Source of the DNA: a virus
IMG/VR virus record: IMGVR_UViG_3300030329_000509
Coordinates: 14,533-36,859 of that record
Reading direction: 5' to 3' (one strand)
Length of the DNA: 22,327 nucleotides
Under the pieces are notes generated by a model that did no database searches, was not told the DNA's origin, and was given only the letters and a program-made list of their open reading frames with translations. The translations under genes were made by a program, and so were the position numbers. Shown here piece by piece: positions 15,153 through 21,359 of this stretch (positions are counted from its first letter, which is position 1; the number at the start of each line of letters is the position of its first letter).

Positions 15153-15622
15153 TAAAAGATATGATTGTCTATCTGTGTTACCTTTGTTTTACTGCTTGAC
15201 CAGTAAGGATTAACACTAGTATTATGATACCACATACTACCTTCAGTAATATCAGGTAAAGTTTTTAATAGTACTCTCATAGAAACATTAACAGCTAAAT
15301 CCCAAGCCTTTCTGTCTGTTATACTTTCAGGTTTACCGTCACAGTACCAGCTAAACTGACACTTATGTTTAATAGGTAGTATGTTTCCACTATAAGATAT
15401 GTAGTACGGTCCTTCATAAATAACATCACAAGGATTGTTGGGAAAGTGTTCTGATTCTACACGATTCATAACAACTTGGGCAACAGCTATCTGACCTATA
15501 AAAGATTCAGATGCCGCTTCAAAGTAAACATTCTGTGCCATACAATTTAAATTTCTATCAGCAAAAACCTCAAAAGAAATCGTCAACAGGCATAGCAAAC
15601 TCAGCATCGTTTTCAAGCGCAT
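15143..15622 (-). CDS. SleB-like cell wall hydrolase with signal peptide
   Basis: 159 aa. Residues 1-21 form a signal peptide (basic start, Leu-rich core, cleavage after VFA). The mature part starts with NCMAQNVYFEAASES, the Hydrolase_2/SleB pattern with the likely catalytic glutamate E35, then GQIAVAQVVMNRV and CQFSWYCDGK, which close the domain. It would be exported to the periplasm and cut glycan strands. It is a second peptidoglycan enzyme, placed in the leftward block far from the late endolysin. Its last codons (YSP, then TAG) lie within tRNA-Arg. The start overlaps the 47-aa gene upstream. Confidence 0.85.
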   Translation of the reverse strand: MRLKTMLSLLCLLTISFEVFADRNLNCMAQNVYFEAASESFIGQIAVAQVVMNRVESEHFPNNPCDVIYEGPYYISYSGNILPIKHKCQFSWYCDGKPESITDRKAWDLAVNVSMRVLLKTLPDITEGSMWYHNTSVNPYWSSSKTKVTQIDNHIFYSP

Positions 15623-15713
15623 ATATCAGAACCTTTGAATTTTCTATGAATTTATCAAAATCTTCTTCTTGTTTTAGAAGTCTCCAGAACTTATATATTT
15701 CTTTAATGTTCAT
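15570..15713 (-). CDS. small acidic protein (47 aa)
   Basis: ATG 15713 follows the C5-methylase-like stop by two bases (TAATAATG), with GGGGAT upstream, and the frame runs to TGA at 15572-15570. The product is helical and acidic (KQEEDFDKFIE; ends MPVDDFF). It overlaps the SleB-like gene by 53 bases in another frame, which is long but includes that gene's ribosome site. Unknown family. Confidence 0.5.
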   Translation of the reverse strand: MNIKEIYKFWRLLKQEEDFDKFIENSKVLIYALENDAEFAMPVDDFF

Positions 15714-15715
15714 TA

Positions 15716-16357
15716 TTATCCCCATTGAGTTGCCATTGCATTTGCAATACCAGTGAAAGTTTTGCTACGGATCTTCCATCTATCTTCGGATGGTGACAAG
15801 TAATGCACTCTGTGTTGTTGCTTTTTAGGAAGATTATCGAACTGTTTTTTGACGTTATCAGTCTCCTTTAGTGGTGATAATCCGTGTAGCCACAGGCCAG
15901 TCTTCTTGGACTCAGGATGTCCAAACATCCAAGGCTGTACATATTGGGTGGCCTTCATTGGTAAAACTCCTACAGGATTTTCTAGGTAAACTTTATCACA
16001 TACTTTCGTTGCCAAGTCCCATACTGATATGGTCCAGTCAATAGACTCTAGCCTGAGATGATGCTTAGGTTTACCTTTACCATAGGTACCATTGCCGCTG
16101 ACCGCTAAAGCTGTACAAGGTAGATGCATACCTATAAGGTCCCATGAGTCGCTCCTGATAGCATCTATACAGTCCTCCTGTAGATGATAGGGGCTGTTAT
16201 CATCAGACGGTAGAAGATCATTAGAGAAAGCGTCGTGGCCTCTGCTCCTGAATGCTTCCCTAACTGTTCCAGAAAATTCAGCGACGATCAGAATCTTCAA
16301 CAATTCTATACGAGTATCTCTAGCTTCCTCAATCTCTGAATGTATATCTATGCCCAT
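15716..16357 (-). CDS. cytosine-C5 DNA methyltransferase-like protein
   Basis: 213 aa from ATG 16357; a TTG at 16369 would add four residues. Seen: a motif I-like VAEFSGTVREAFRSRGHDAFSND region, LPC (motif IV-like, catalytic Cys) in GMHLPCTALAVSGN, and LENPVG (motif VI-like ENV). The usual target-recognition region and QRRxR motif are missing, so it is short. Small proteins of this kind occur in many phages; they may methylate DNA against restriction or have lost activity. It follows tRNA-Leu immediately and may share its transcript. Confidence 0.65.
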   Translation of the reverse strand: MGIDIHSEIEEARDTRIELLKILIVAEFSGTVREAFRSRGHDAFSNDLLPSDDNSPYHLQEDCIDAIRSDSWDLIGMHLPCTALAVSGNGTYGKGKPKHHLRLESIDWTISVWDLATKVCDKVYLENPVGVLPMKATQYVQPWMFGHPESKKTGLWLHGLSPLKETDNVKKQFDNLPKKQQHRVHYLSPSEDRWKIRSKTFTGIANAMATQWG

Positions 16358-16371
16358 AGTTATTCTCAAGG

Positions 16372-16458
16372 TGGTGCCCCGAGCCGGACTTGAACCGGCA
16401 AGGCCGCTAGGCCGGGAGATTTTAAGTCTCCTGTGTTTACCAATTTCACCATCGGGGC
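16372..16458 (-). tRNA. tRNA-Leu, anticodon UAA
   Basis: 87 bases including an encoded CCA. Acceptor arms GCCCCGA/TCGGGGC; anticodon stem GGAGA/TCTCC with loop CTTAAAA (anticodon TAA, reads UUA/UUG); a long variable arm (CCGGCCTAGCGG), typical of class II leucine tRNAs; T-stem GCCGG/CCGGC. UUA is common in the AT-rich phage genes. Head of the next gene lies 15 bases downstream. Confidence 0.95.
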
Positions 16459-16467
16459 GGGTTAAAG

Positions 16468-16563
16468 TTATTGGTTATAGTATACGTGCCATAGTGCTGC
16501 TATACCTAATAGCAGAATACCTTGACCAAACATGAAAACACCAACACCTATTAAGGTTTCCAC
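16468..16563 (-). CDS. very small membrane protein (31 aa), GTG start
   Basis: GTG 16563 lies inside the end of the upstream gene and the frame runs to TAA at 16470-16468, just before tRNA-Leu. The product is nearly all one membrane helix (LIGVGVFMFGQGILLLGIAAL) ending WHVYYNQ. No clear ribosome site is seen, but the overlap with the upstream stop would allow coupling; an internal ATG (16533) would leave 21 aa. Unknown function. Confidence 0.42.
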   Translation of the reverse strand: METLIGVGVFMFGQGILLLGIAALWHVYYNQ

Positions 16564-16787
16564 TGTTTAAATTCCAGAATATAGTCATCACCTTCTTCAA
16601 GTTTCTGAAGACTATATCCTCCTTTCCTGTACCTATTACCTGCTTGGTTAGCCTTGTCTCTGTCTTTTGCAGGGATAGTTACCCAGTGTCCTACTTGAGC
16701 TTCTGAAAATAACTGCTGCCATTTGCCTTTTCCTCCACGCTTAATAGTTTTAGGTGCAGGTCCAGTTTCAATTTTAAAAATGTTCAT
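16551..16787 (-). CDS. small basic hypothetical protein (78 aa)
   Basis: Start chosen at ATG 16787 (MNIFKIE); ATG 16799 is also possible and would add four residues. A compact basic domain: RGGKGKWQQLFSEAQVGHWVTIPAKDRDKANQAGNRY in pieces, with K/R-rich turns and an acidic end. The layout (KW..LF...VGHWV, then NRYRKGG) recalls a small phage domain of unknown function common near replication genes. It overlaps the upstream gene end. Confidence 0.6.
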   Translation of the reverse strand: MNIFKIETGPAPKTIKRGGKGKWQQLFSEAQVGHWVTIPAKDRDKANQAGNRYRKGGYSLQKLEEGDDYILEFKQWKP

Positions 16788-16950
16788 GTTTAGATCCATC
16801 CGAAAAAGTTATATATACTTTAGCATTACGTGTAAAGAGTTTAGCTTTATTGTCGAACTCGCTCACAAGCGTCTCTGGTTTTTCAGTATTTAGTTTCTCC
16901 TTTTCAAGCCAGTATTGAAATAGTTCAGATAGTGTAGCATCTTCAAGCAT
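16774..16950 (-). CDS. small hypothetical protein (58 aa)
   Basis: ATG 16950 is preferred to TTG 16962 because it overlaps the stop of the zinc-ribbon gene upstream by 8 bases, the usual spacing here. Helical N-terminus (LEDATLSELFQYWLEKEKL), then a short beta-like end (AKVYITFSDGSKHEHF). No family is recognised. Confidence 0.6.
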   Translation of the reverse strand: MLEDATLSELFQYWLEKEKLNTEKPETLVSEFDNKAKLFTRNAKVYITFSDGSKHEHF

Positions 16951-17074
16951 TTTGTTTACCAAGTTTTTTAATGGTACATCTGTAACAGTATAACAACTTG
17001 TCGAAGTAAAACATTCTATGTCTTAAATCTTTTTTAAAACAAAGAATACAAATCTCTTCATCATGGTTTATCAT
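16943..17074 (-). CDS. small zinc-ribbon-like protein (43 aa)
   Basis: ATG 17074 shares its first base with the upstream stop (TAATG) and the frame ends at TGA 16945-16943, overlapping the next start by 8 bases. The protein has two CxxC knuckles, CILC (9-12) and CYRC (30-33), separated by 17 basic/aromatic residues, with a basic tail. That is the layout of a single zinc ribbon or zinc finger and suggests nucleic-acid or RNA polymerase binding. The function is inferred. Confidence 0.68.
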   Translation of the reverse strand: MINHDEEICILCFKKDLRHRMFYFDKLLYCYRCTIKKLGKQNA

Positions 17075-17271
17075 TAGCTATTATACCCTAACTGTTCCCA
17101 AGCTTCATCAGTTAGTCCAGTCTTTATAAACTCACGCTCAGAATGTGTTAGATTAGGCATGGCGTCCTCGATTAAGGTTCCTTCCTGCCAAAGTTTAAGC
17201 TGCTCTTCTGTAACATCAATTTCCTTTCTTTTTTCTCCACCAAAGATAGGACATTTACGAATGATTAACAT
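17074..17271 (-). CDS. small conserved phage protein (65 aa)
   Basis: ATG 17271 lies directly after the upstream stop (TAAATG). The protein begins with a beta-like stretch (LIIRKCPIFGGEKRKEIDV), then EEQLKLWQEGTLIEDAMPNL and THSEREFIKTGLTDEAWEQL. The second half is a pattern I know from many small phage and bacterial proteins (IxDAMPxL...EREFIxTGxTxExW), function unknown. Confidence 0.72.
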   Translation of the reverse strand: MLIIRKCPIFGGEKRKEIDVTEEQLKLWQEGTLIEDAMPNLTHSEREFIKTGLTDEAWEQLGYNS

Positions 17272-17451
17272 TTACTTTTTCCCTATTAAAGTACTTGTGC
17301 ATAGGTCTACCTTTTCATTTACATTAAAAACAATAGCCATAGATTTAGGATCTAGCTGTATCTCTCTGGCTTTCTCCGCAGCTTCTATACTAGACTCTGC
17401 TGAAATTTCAACTGTCCATGTAACAGTGTAGTCTTTAGTCACGCATGCCAT
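17272..17451 (-). CDS. small hypothetical protein (59 aa)
   Basis: ATG 17451 overlaps the upstream gene by 13 bases; TAA abuts the next ATG. The pattern YTVTWTVEISAESSIEAAEKAREIQLDP followed by a short beta segment (SMAIVFNVNEK) resembles small phage proteins with an aromatic beta strand and an AAExA helix. It has two cysteines (3 and 51). Unknown function. Confidence 0.66.
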   Translation of the reverse strand: MACVTKDYTVTWTVEISAESSIEAAEKAREIQLDPKSMAIVFNVNEKVDLCTSTLIGKK

Positions 17452-17690
17452 TCCTTTACTGTCTCGTCAATGATCTCCTCCATCCAAGGGTCTAGATCAC
17501 AGTCACCATCAGGATCTAAAAGTTTATGATGAGTACTATTAGAATCAACATAGGCGTCTAAACCTTCGGACAGAAAGTTATTTACCAACTTATCTGTAAA
17601 CTCCTCTGCCTGTTCTCTCTCTTCTTTTTCTGAAAGATACCCATAAGCATTAATTATGTTGTAAATTTGAATAAGACTAAGCTGTATCAT
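17439..17690 (-). CDS. hypothetical acidic protein (83 aa)
   Basis: ATG 17690 has GGAG seven bases upstream and is chosen over TTG 17696. The product is acidic and helical (SEKEEREQAEEFTDKLVNNFL; DPDGDCDLDPWMEEIIDETV). It overlaps the upstream gene by 14 bases. No family is recognised; the high negative charge could fit DNA mimicry, but nothing specific supports that. Confidence 0.62.
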   Translation of the reverse strand: MIQLSLIQIYNIINAYGYLSEKEEREQAEEFTDKLVNNFLSEGLDAYVDSNSTHHKLLDPDGDCDLDPWMEEIIDETVKEWHA

Positions 17691-17904
17691 TCTCAAACTC
17701 CATTACTTCGTTAAATATTGTAGAAAGTAACATACTTTGATCCAGTTGTCTATCAGAAGAGATAATCATATTAAGACTTGGAGGAATATCACAGTCAATA
17801 TTAAGGTACTCATCTTCAGCTTCGAATACAAAAGTTATCCTTCCATCTGAATCTTCTTGAATGCTGATAGAATTAATATCTCGAATAGAAATTGCGTTAA
17901 TCAT
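17677..17904 (-). CDS. hypothetical protein (75 aa)
   Basis: The start (ATG 17904) overlaps the end of the membrane-protein gene upstream by 8 bases. Acidic, with beta-like N-terminal repeats (ISIRDINSISIQED; ITFVFEAEDEYLNIDCDI). No recognised motif. Confidence 0.62.
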   Translation of the reverse strand: MINAISIRDINSISIQEDSDGRITFVFEAEDEYLNIDCDIPPSLNMIISSDRQLDQSMLLSTIFNEVMEFENDTA

Positions 17905-18070
17905 TTTCCATAAACCTCATAAAAGATGCTGTTATTATACTAACAATTGTTAGAAATAAACATATCATATAATCACATAATGGTATCATGTCTGCATAGA
18001 AACCGTATGTGCAGAGAATCAACATTAAAAGTGTAAACCATAGAATAAATATCAAGTTATCTTGTGTCAT
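17897..18070 (-). CDS. small two-helix membrane protein (57 aa)
   Basis: ATG 18070 to TAA 17899-17897. Two clear hydrophobic helices (about 6-24 and 35-51), separated by YADMIPLCDY, with a short charged tail (RFMEND). The stop overlaps the next start by 8 bases, the same geometry as its neighbours. It could be an early membrane-acting protein such as a superinfection exclusion factor, but no family is recognised. Confidence 0.6.
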   Translation of the reverse strand: MTQDNLIFILWFTLLMLILCTYGFYADMIPLCDYMICLFLTIVSIITASFMRFMEND

Positions 18071-18092
18071 ATTAACCTGCGGCGATGTTAGA

Positions 18093-18440
18093 TTATTTCA
18101 TATACGCTGGACCAGTCCATCTGACCCAGCTAAAATCCTTATCTATGACATTTCCTCGTGCCATGTCAAAAGAAGGTTTATTCCATCCCTCGGCTCTCAT
18201 TATGTCTCCTCGCTTAAAACTAGAGTGGTTTTTAATTACAAAACCCCAAGCCTTTTGATCAACTAGATCATATTTGTTATCTCCCAGACATATTTTAAAA
18301 TACTTTGAAGATTCCTGACAAAATAAAATATCTCTGAAATTAGAAAGATTTTGAGGAAGCATTGGGTGATCCCTTCTATTGTAATCCTCCTCAATTTTAT
18401 CCAAGAGAATATCTATATTTTCTTTTAAACTTTGGATCAT
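18093..18440 (-). CDS. hypothetical phage protein (115 aa)
   Basis: GAGGA lies about nine bases before ATG 18440. The C-terminal half is a compact conserved-looking domain: YDLVDQKAWGFVIKN, then FKRGDIMRAEGWNKP and ARGNVIDKDFSWVRWTGPAY. I have seen the RGDI...W..P...ARGN...VRWTG pattern in small phage and bacterial proteins of unknown function. The N-terminal part is a helical extension. Confidence 0.68.
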   Translation of the reverse strand: MIQSLKENIDILLDKIEEDYNRRDHPMLPQNLSNFRDILFCQESSKYFKICLGDNKYDLVDQKAWGFVIKNHSSFKRGDIMRAEGWNKPSFDMARGNVIDKDFSWVRWTGPAYMK

Positions 18441-18489
18441 TTTAAAAAATCCTCAAAGCAGTTTAGCGTCATGCTTAGGACAGGTTGGT

Positions 18490-19428
18490 TTATGCTGCTA
18501 GAAGTTTAAGCGTGCCTCTTACAGACTCTTGCTGACGCGCCTTGATTGTCAGGACACTGTTACTATTGGTCTTGTCACCTACAGGAGCATGAGTAGACCA
18601 GTGAGTGAGAGCGTTGTATACCGCCCATTCATTGTCACCTAGTTCTTTTTTCTCGTGGACAATGTATTGATTCCATATGTACTTGAGAGATTTATTTTTA
18701 ATCTTGCCCAGCAGATCTCCCAGTGGTACGTCACGGGATTCTGCAACAACAGAACAATCCGCAGCCTTTGCGAAAATCTCTAGCGCCTGTCTGTCAGAAA
18801 CGGTGGACTCTTTCCAGCGACTCCAGCGTTCTGCCTCAATTTCAAAGGTCTTGATCGCTTCAGCCATCTTTCGGCGAGCGTGCTCCAAGCTAAGATTGAC
18901 GGTATGCCGCGTTTTGTATAGACATACATTGTCAGCAAAGATCTGCCCGTTAGTACAGGCCATTCTGATTGCTCCTGCCTGAAAAACTACAGGCCATGAT
19001 CCGTCGAAGCTTGAGCGTGCCAACAGTTGGAACTGTGATGTGTCACCGTGTCCTAAATCAATCTCGTAGTGCGGGAATGTCATCTGTATGAGACCACGCG
19101 AGCCGTTTGGTGACATCTGAGACCGGACATGCACACCTTCTGCATTGATCCCAGAAGATTTACAAATTCCTACGAGTTGCCTGTACAGATCGCTGTACTG
19201 CGCCCCTTCAAAATTGTATGAATTATTCACAATTGATATAGGTGCTGAGCTATCACCCACAATGTATAGTCCCTTCCTGTCAGGATCACAGTGAAAATTA
19301 TCATTATCCTTGTAGAAAATCGGACGTGATTCAATCGTGGTGTTGACAATTTCCGGCGGTTCCAGAAGGTCCAGCGGGTTATTTGAAATTGATACGACGT
19401 TCATATCTTTGCTTTTGTATTTGAACAT
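18490..19428 (-). CDS. DUF932 family phage/plasmid-like protein
   Basis: 312 aa with GAGGT before ATG 19428. Recognised by YSDLYRQL...GINAEGVHVRSQMSPNGSRG, then WPVVFQAGAIRMACTNGQIFAD and the C-terminal NEWAVYNALTHWSTH, which follow the DUF932 pattern of phage and plasmid proteins. Function is unknown; such genes often lie among anti-restriction or methylation genes, and a Dam-like methylase is close. By eye the region is clearly richer in G+C than the surrounding genes, which may mean recent acquisition. An inverted repeat (19455-19468) lies upstream of its start. Confidence 0.82.
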   Translation of the reverse strand: MFKYKSKDMNVVSISNNPLDLLEPPEIVNTTIESRPIFYKDNDNFHCDPDRKGLYIVGDSSAPISIVNNSYNFEGAQYSDLYRQLVGICKSSGINAEGVHVRSQMSPNGSRGLIQMTFPHYEIDLGHGDTSQFQLLARSSFDGSWPVVFQAGAIRMACTNGQIFADNVCLYKTRHTVNLSLEHARRKMAEAIKTFEIEAERWSRWKESTVSDRQALEIFAKAADCSVVAESRDVPLGDLLGKIKNKSLKYIWNQYIVHEKKELGDNEWAVYNALTHWSTHAPVGDKTNSNSVLTIKARQQESVRGTLKLLAA

Positions 19429-19454
19429 TTTTTACCTCACTAGAAAATTTCACA

Positions 19455-19468
19455 CATGACAAGTCATG
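19455..19468. promoter_or_regulatory. inverted repeat CATGAC-AA-GTCATG, possible operator
   Basis: A perfect 6-bp palindrome with a two-base spacer 27 bases upstream of the DUF932 start; it overlaps the stop region of the 63-aa gene. It may be a repressor site. No -10/-35 pair of quality is seen around it. Confidence 0.35.
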
Positions 19469-19655
19469 CTGTTATCGCCCGCTCCAATTGTGATTGCGCG
19501 ATTCCCACAGAGATTCCCATCGCCTTAATCTGCCTTATTGTGCGTGGCGTAAGTGTCTTTGTTCCAGCAATTTCCGCGAATCTCCACGAGTTCTCACAGG
19601 CTGGGTACACTTTGTCCTCGCCATACACATTTTTGATTTTAACTGTGATGTTCAT
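19464..19655 (-). CDS. small conserved protein (63 aa) upstream of DUF932 gene
   Basis: AAAGGA before ATG 19655. The protein is TVKIKNVYGEDKVYP at its start, ACENSWRFAEIAGTKTLT in the middle and RTIRQIKAMGISVGIA later, a pattern I know from small proteins often found next to DUF932 genes. Same higher G+C look as its neighbour, so the two may have arrived together. Function unknown. Confidence 0.72.
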   Translation of the reverse strand: MNITVKIKNVYGEDKVYPACENSWRFAEIAGTKTLTPRTIRQIKAMGISVGIAQSQLERAITA

Positions 19656-19673
19656 TTTTAATCCTTTATCAGG

Positions 19674-19718
19674 TTTTTTTTACTGTGGATACTTTCACAA
19701 ATACCCACAGTAAAAAAA
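19674..19718. terminator. bidirectional rho-independent terminator
   Basis: Arms 19675-19688 and 19705-19718 are perfectly complementary (14 bp: a T7 run, then ACTGTGG, against CCACAGT, then an A7 run), with a 16-base loop. Both strands end in a T-run. It separates the Dam-like gene from the 63-aa/DUF932 pair. The left arm and loop also contain TGTGGATAC, one base off a DnaA box; that may be chance. Confidence 0.75.
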
Positions 19719-19753
19719 GAGCAGTTTGTAATCTTACTCAGGATTTTTTGTTT

Positions 19754-20272
19754 TTAGCTATTCAACAGCCTATAAGGAACATATAAGGTTCCATATTTAC
19801 CAAATACTTTATTAAATCCATCCAAATCTTTCCCCAAATATATTATTGCAGATTGGAAGGGTGATGCACCTTTACCATCACCAAATTTCATTCTTTTATT
19901 AATAGCAATCCAAGGATATTTACTCACAGATTTCCACCATTTAGTAGAAACATCTAATTTAATAAGTAACACTAACTCCTCTGCATTTCCTGATTCATAT
20001 TGTAAACTAGCATAAGGAACCCATTCTTTACTATTACTGTAAGGATGGTTCATAAACACTTTACCATGCCAATCATGTGCTAATCCATTAGTTTTTTCAT
20101 TATAATAATTTTTAGCGGGAACATTAGGATTACCCTCACTATTTGAACATGGGTCAAGGTCAATCGTACCGAAGAACTTAACAACATCCGCAACAAATTC
20201 GGGTGGTGTGTTCCATTTATCAGTACGATTACCAGTGGTTGATGTTAATGCTTTAAGTGCGATTGATGCCAT
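19754..20272 (-). CDS. phage N6-adenine DNA methyltransferase (Dam-like)
   Basis: 172 aa. It has the family start DKWNTPPEFVADVVKFFG (18-35), TIDLDPCSN (36-43) and a motif IV region KVFMNHPYSNSKEW (71-84), followed by beta strands (LVLLIKLDVSTKWW) and GKGASPFQSAIIYL at the end, as in the phage Dam family (PF05869, from memory). Motif IV reads NHPY rather than the usual NPPY/DPPY. It would methylate adenines, possibly to escape restriction. No clear ribosome site is seen at ATG 20272. The terminator at 19674-19718 follows it. Confidence 0.85.
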   Translation of the reverse strand: MASIALKALTSTTGNRTDKWNTPPEFVADVVKFFGTIDLDPCSNSEGNPNVPAKNYYNEKTNGLAHDWHGKVFMNHPYSNSKEWVPYASLQYESGNAEELVLLIKLDVSTKWWKSVSKYPWIAINKRMKFGDGKGASPFQSAIIYLGKDLDGFNKVFGKYGTLYVPYRLLNS

Positions 20273-20315
20273 TAAAATATACTTTGTTCAAATGTTCTTG
20301 TAAGATAAAATGCCA

Positions 20316-20606
20316 TTAGAAGTCTTCTACAACAATACTTCCGGTATCTGTTATTCTGTACGATGTAGGTATATCTTCAAGAGTTTCAATGTTTTCGTAG
20401 TTTTCTAGGACTTCATCCGCTGATCCATACTCTGTATAATCGCAGCACAGCCCTACAACATCCAACTCTATCTCTGCACCTATCGCGTCTTCGTAGTCTT
20501 CCAGCATTTCAAACAGCGTCCTCAATCCTGAAAAACTGAATTTATCTTTTATTTGGTCCATTTGGAAGGCCTCCTCAAAGTCGTAAAAGTTAACAGTAGT
20601 CCACAT
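20316..20606 (-). CDS. small conserved acidic protein (96 aa)
   Basis: The pattern FEEAF...FSFSGLRTLFEMLEDYEDAIGAEIELDVVGLCCDYTEY is that of a small acidic protein common in phages and bacteria, function unknown. I keep ATG 20606 because the family begins near FxDFxxAF. An internal ATG (20561) has a better ribosome site (GAGGAGG, 8 bases) and would give 81 aa, so a shorter form may be made. It is the first clear gene of the leftward block. Confidence 0.75.
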   Translation of the reverse strand: MWTTVNFYDFEEAFQMDQIKDKFSFSGLRTLFEMLEDYEDAIGAEIELDVVGLCCDYTEYGSADEVLENYENIETLEDIPTSYRITDTGSIVVEDF

Positions 20607-20830
20607 GATGTGTCTGTCTCTCTGTATGAATTGATGAAGCGAACATTACATCGCGCAGTTAGACTTGGCAAGTACTAAATAATGGAAGAATAGTGGAGAT
20701 TGTATTACTTCCTTTATAGGAAAAAGGAAAGGATGTGGTAACTGGCTGTAACTTGTTGATTGGTAAAGTTTTTAAAAGAATATAGCGTTGCTTTTTTAAA
20801 ACTTTTTAAACGGCGGGAGAAATTGTCAAA

Positions 20831-20973
20831 CCTTTTGGAAAGTTTCCAGAAGATTAATTCCATTTTGGAAAGTATTAACCTTTGGAAAGTTTCCGAAAGA
20901 TTAATTCCATTTTGGAAAGTATTAACCTTTTGGAAAGTTTCCGAAAGATTAATTCCATTTTGGAAAGTATTAA
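20831..20973. repeat. three tandem 47-48 bp repeats (iteron-like)
   Basis: Units 20831-20878 (48), 20879-20925 (47) and 20926-20973 (48) are nearly identical. Each contains two copies of TTTTGGAAAGT (the fourth T is missing at the first site of unit 2), beginning at 20833, 20863, about 20880, 20910, 20928 and 20958, i.e. alternating steps of 30 and 17-18 bases. The first copy in each unit sits in GGAAAGTTTCC, almost a palindrome. Confidence 0.88.
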
Positions 20974-21217
20974 AAATTGCGGAAACTGGTATAAATGTTG
21001 CAGGGCTCTTTTTAAAAAGCCTTGCAAAAGTTGTGCCAGTTTTTTTTCGGTGAGGAGTCTTGACAAAGCTTTTAAAAAGGTGTAGGCTCTGGGGTAGGCA
21101 GGAGGCCATGCCCCCTCCCCCATATATAAATACATTCAAAAACATTTTAACAACTTTTAAAATTGTCCAACCTTCGGGGAACTTTTAGCCGGATCACCTT
21201 TCTAAAAGCTTTTAAAA

Positions 21218-21250
21218 ACTTCTAATATACTTCTAATATACTTCTAAATA
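21218..21250. repeat. three 11-bp repeats (ACTTCTAATAT)
   Basis: Two perfect copies (21218-21228, 21229-21239) and a third starting at 21240 that drifts after ACTTCTAA. Period is one helical turn. Confidence 0.7.
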
Positions 21251-21270
21251 AATATTTATTTAAAAGATTC

Positions 21271-21306
21271 TAAAAACTTTTAAAAACTTTTAAAAACTTT
21301 TAAAAA
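21271..21306. repeat. 10-bp A/T-tract repeats (TAAAAACTTT)
   Basis: Three perfect copies (21271-21300) followed by TAAAAAC. A-tracts recur every 10 bases, the spacing that bends DNA. They lie directly upstream of the minus-strand transcription start. Confidence 0.8.
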
Positions 21307-21330
21307 CACTCTTAGAAGGCGTGTTTTTCT

Positions 21331-21359
21331 ATTATAGGGTTGTTTTCTTATTTTGTCAA
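21331..21359 (-). promoter_or_regulatory. leftward consensus sigma70 promoter
   Basis: On the - strand: TTGACA (21359-21354), 17-base spacer, TATAAT (21336-21331), a perfect match to consensus. Start expected near 21324, giving a long untranslated leader across the repeats before the first clear gene at 20606. A hairpin with arms 21302-21309 and 21321-21328 would sit at the very 5' end. Confidence 0.78.

Larger units (their letters stand above)
20607..21330. other. gene-free control region between leftward genes and terminase
   Basis: About 720 bases with no convincing gene. Contents: tandem repeats (20831-20973), a hairpin-like GGCTC...AAAAAGCC stretch (21003-21020), a C/G-rich patch (21091-21121), a degenerate copy of the repeat head (about 21161-21187), 11-bp and 10-bp phased repeats (21218-21306) and a hairpin with 8-bp arms (21302-21328). 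Several frames lack stops because the repeats contain none; codon content there does not look like protein. The location beside a divergent promoter suggests replication origin or regulatory use (inference). Confidence 0.6.

Noticed and set aside
19682-19692. TGTGGATAC as a DnaA box
   Set aside because: One mismatch, a single copy, and fully explained by the terminator arm and loop.
20831-20973. CRISPR array
   Set aside because: The units are contiguous tandem copies with no unique spacers, and the Cas4-like nuclease at 8747-9595 has no other cas genes nearby.
20760-21053. 97-codon plus-strand frame across the same repeats
   Set aside because: Same reason: the repeat unit has no stops, no ribosome site is seen, and the 47-bp unit would shift the frame between copies.
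21060-21088. Possible plus-strand promoter TTGACA-17-TAGGCT
   Set aside because: The -35 is perfect but the -10 matches only three of six and no gene follows before the main promoter.
20714-21109. 131-codon minus-strand frame with a purine-rich site before ATG 21109 and internal amino-acid repeats
   Set aside because: It runs through the tandem repeats, several other frames on both strands are also open there, and the product is a Phe/Ser/Lys-rich string with few acidic residues. Repeat-driven open frame is more likely than a gene.
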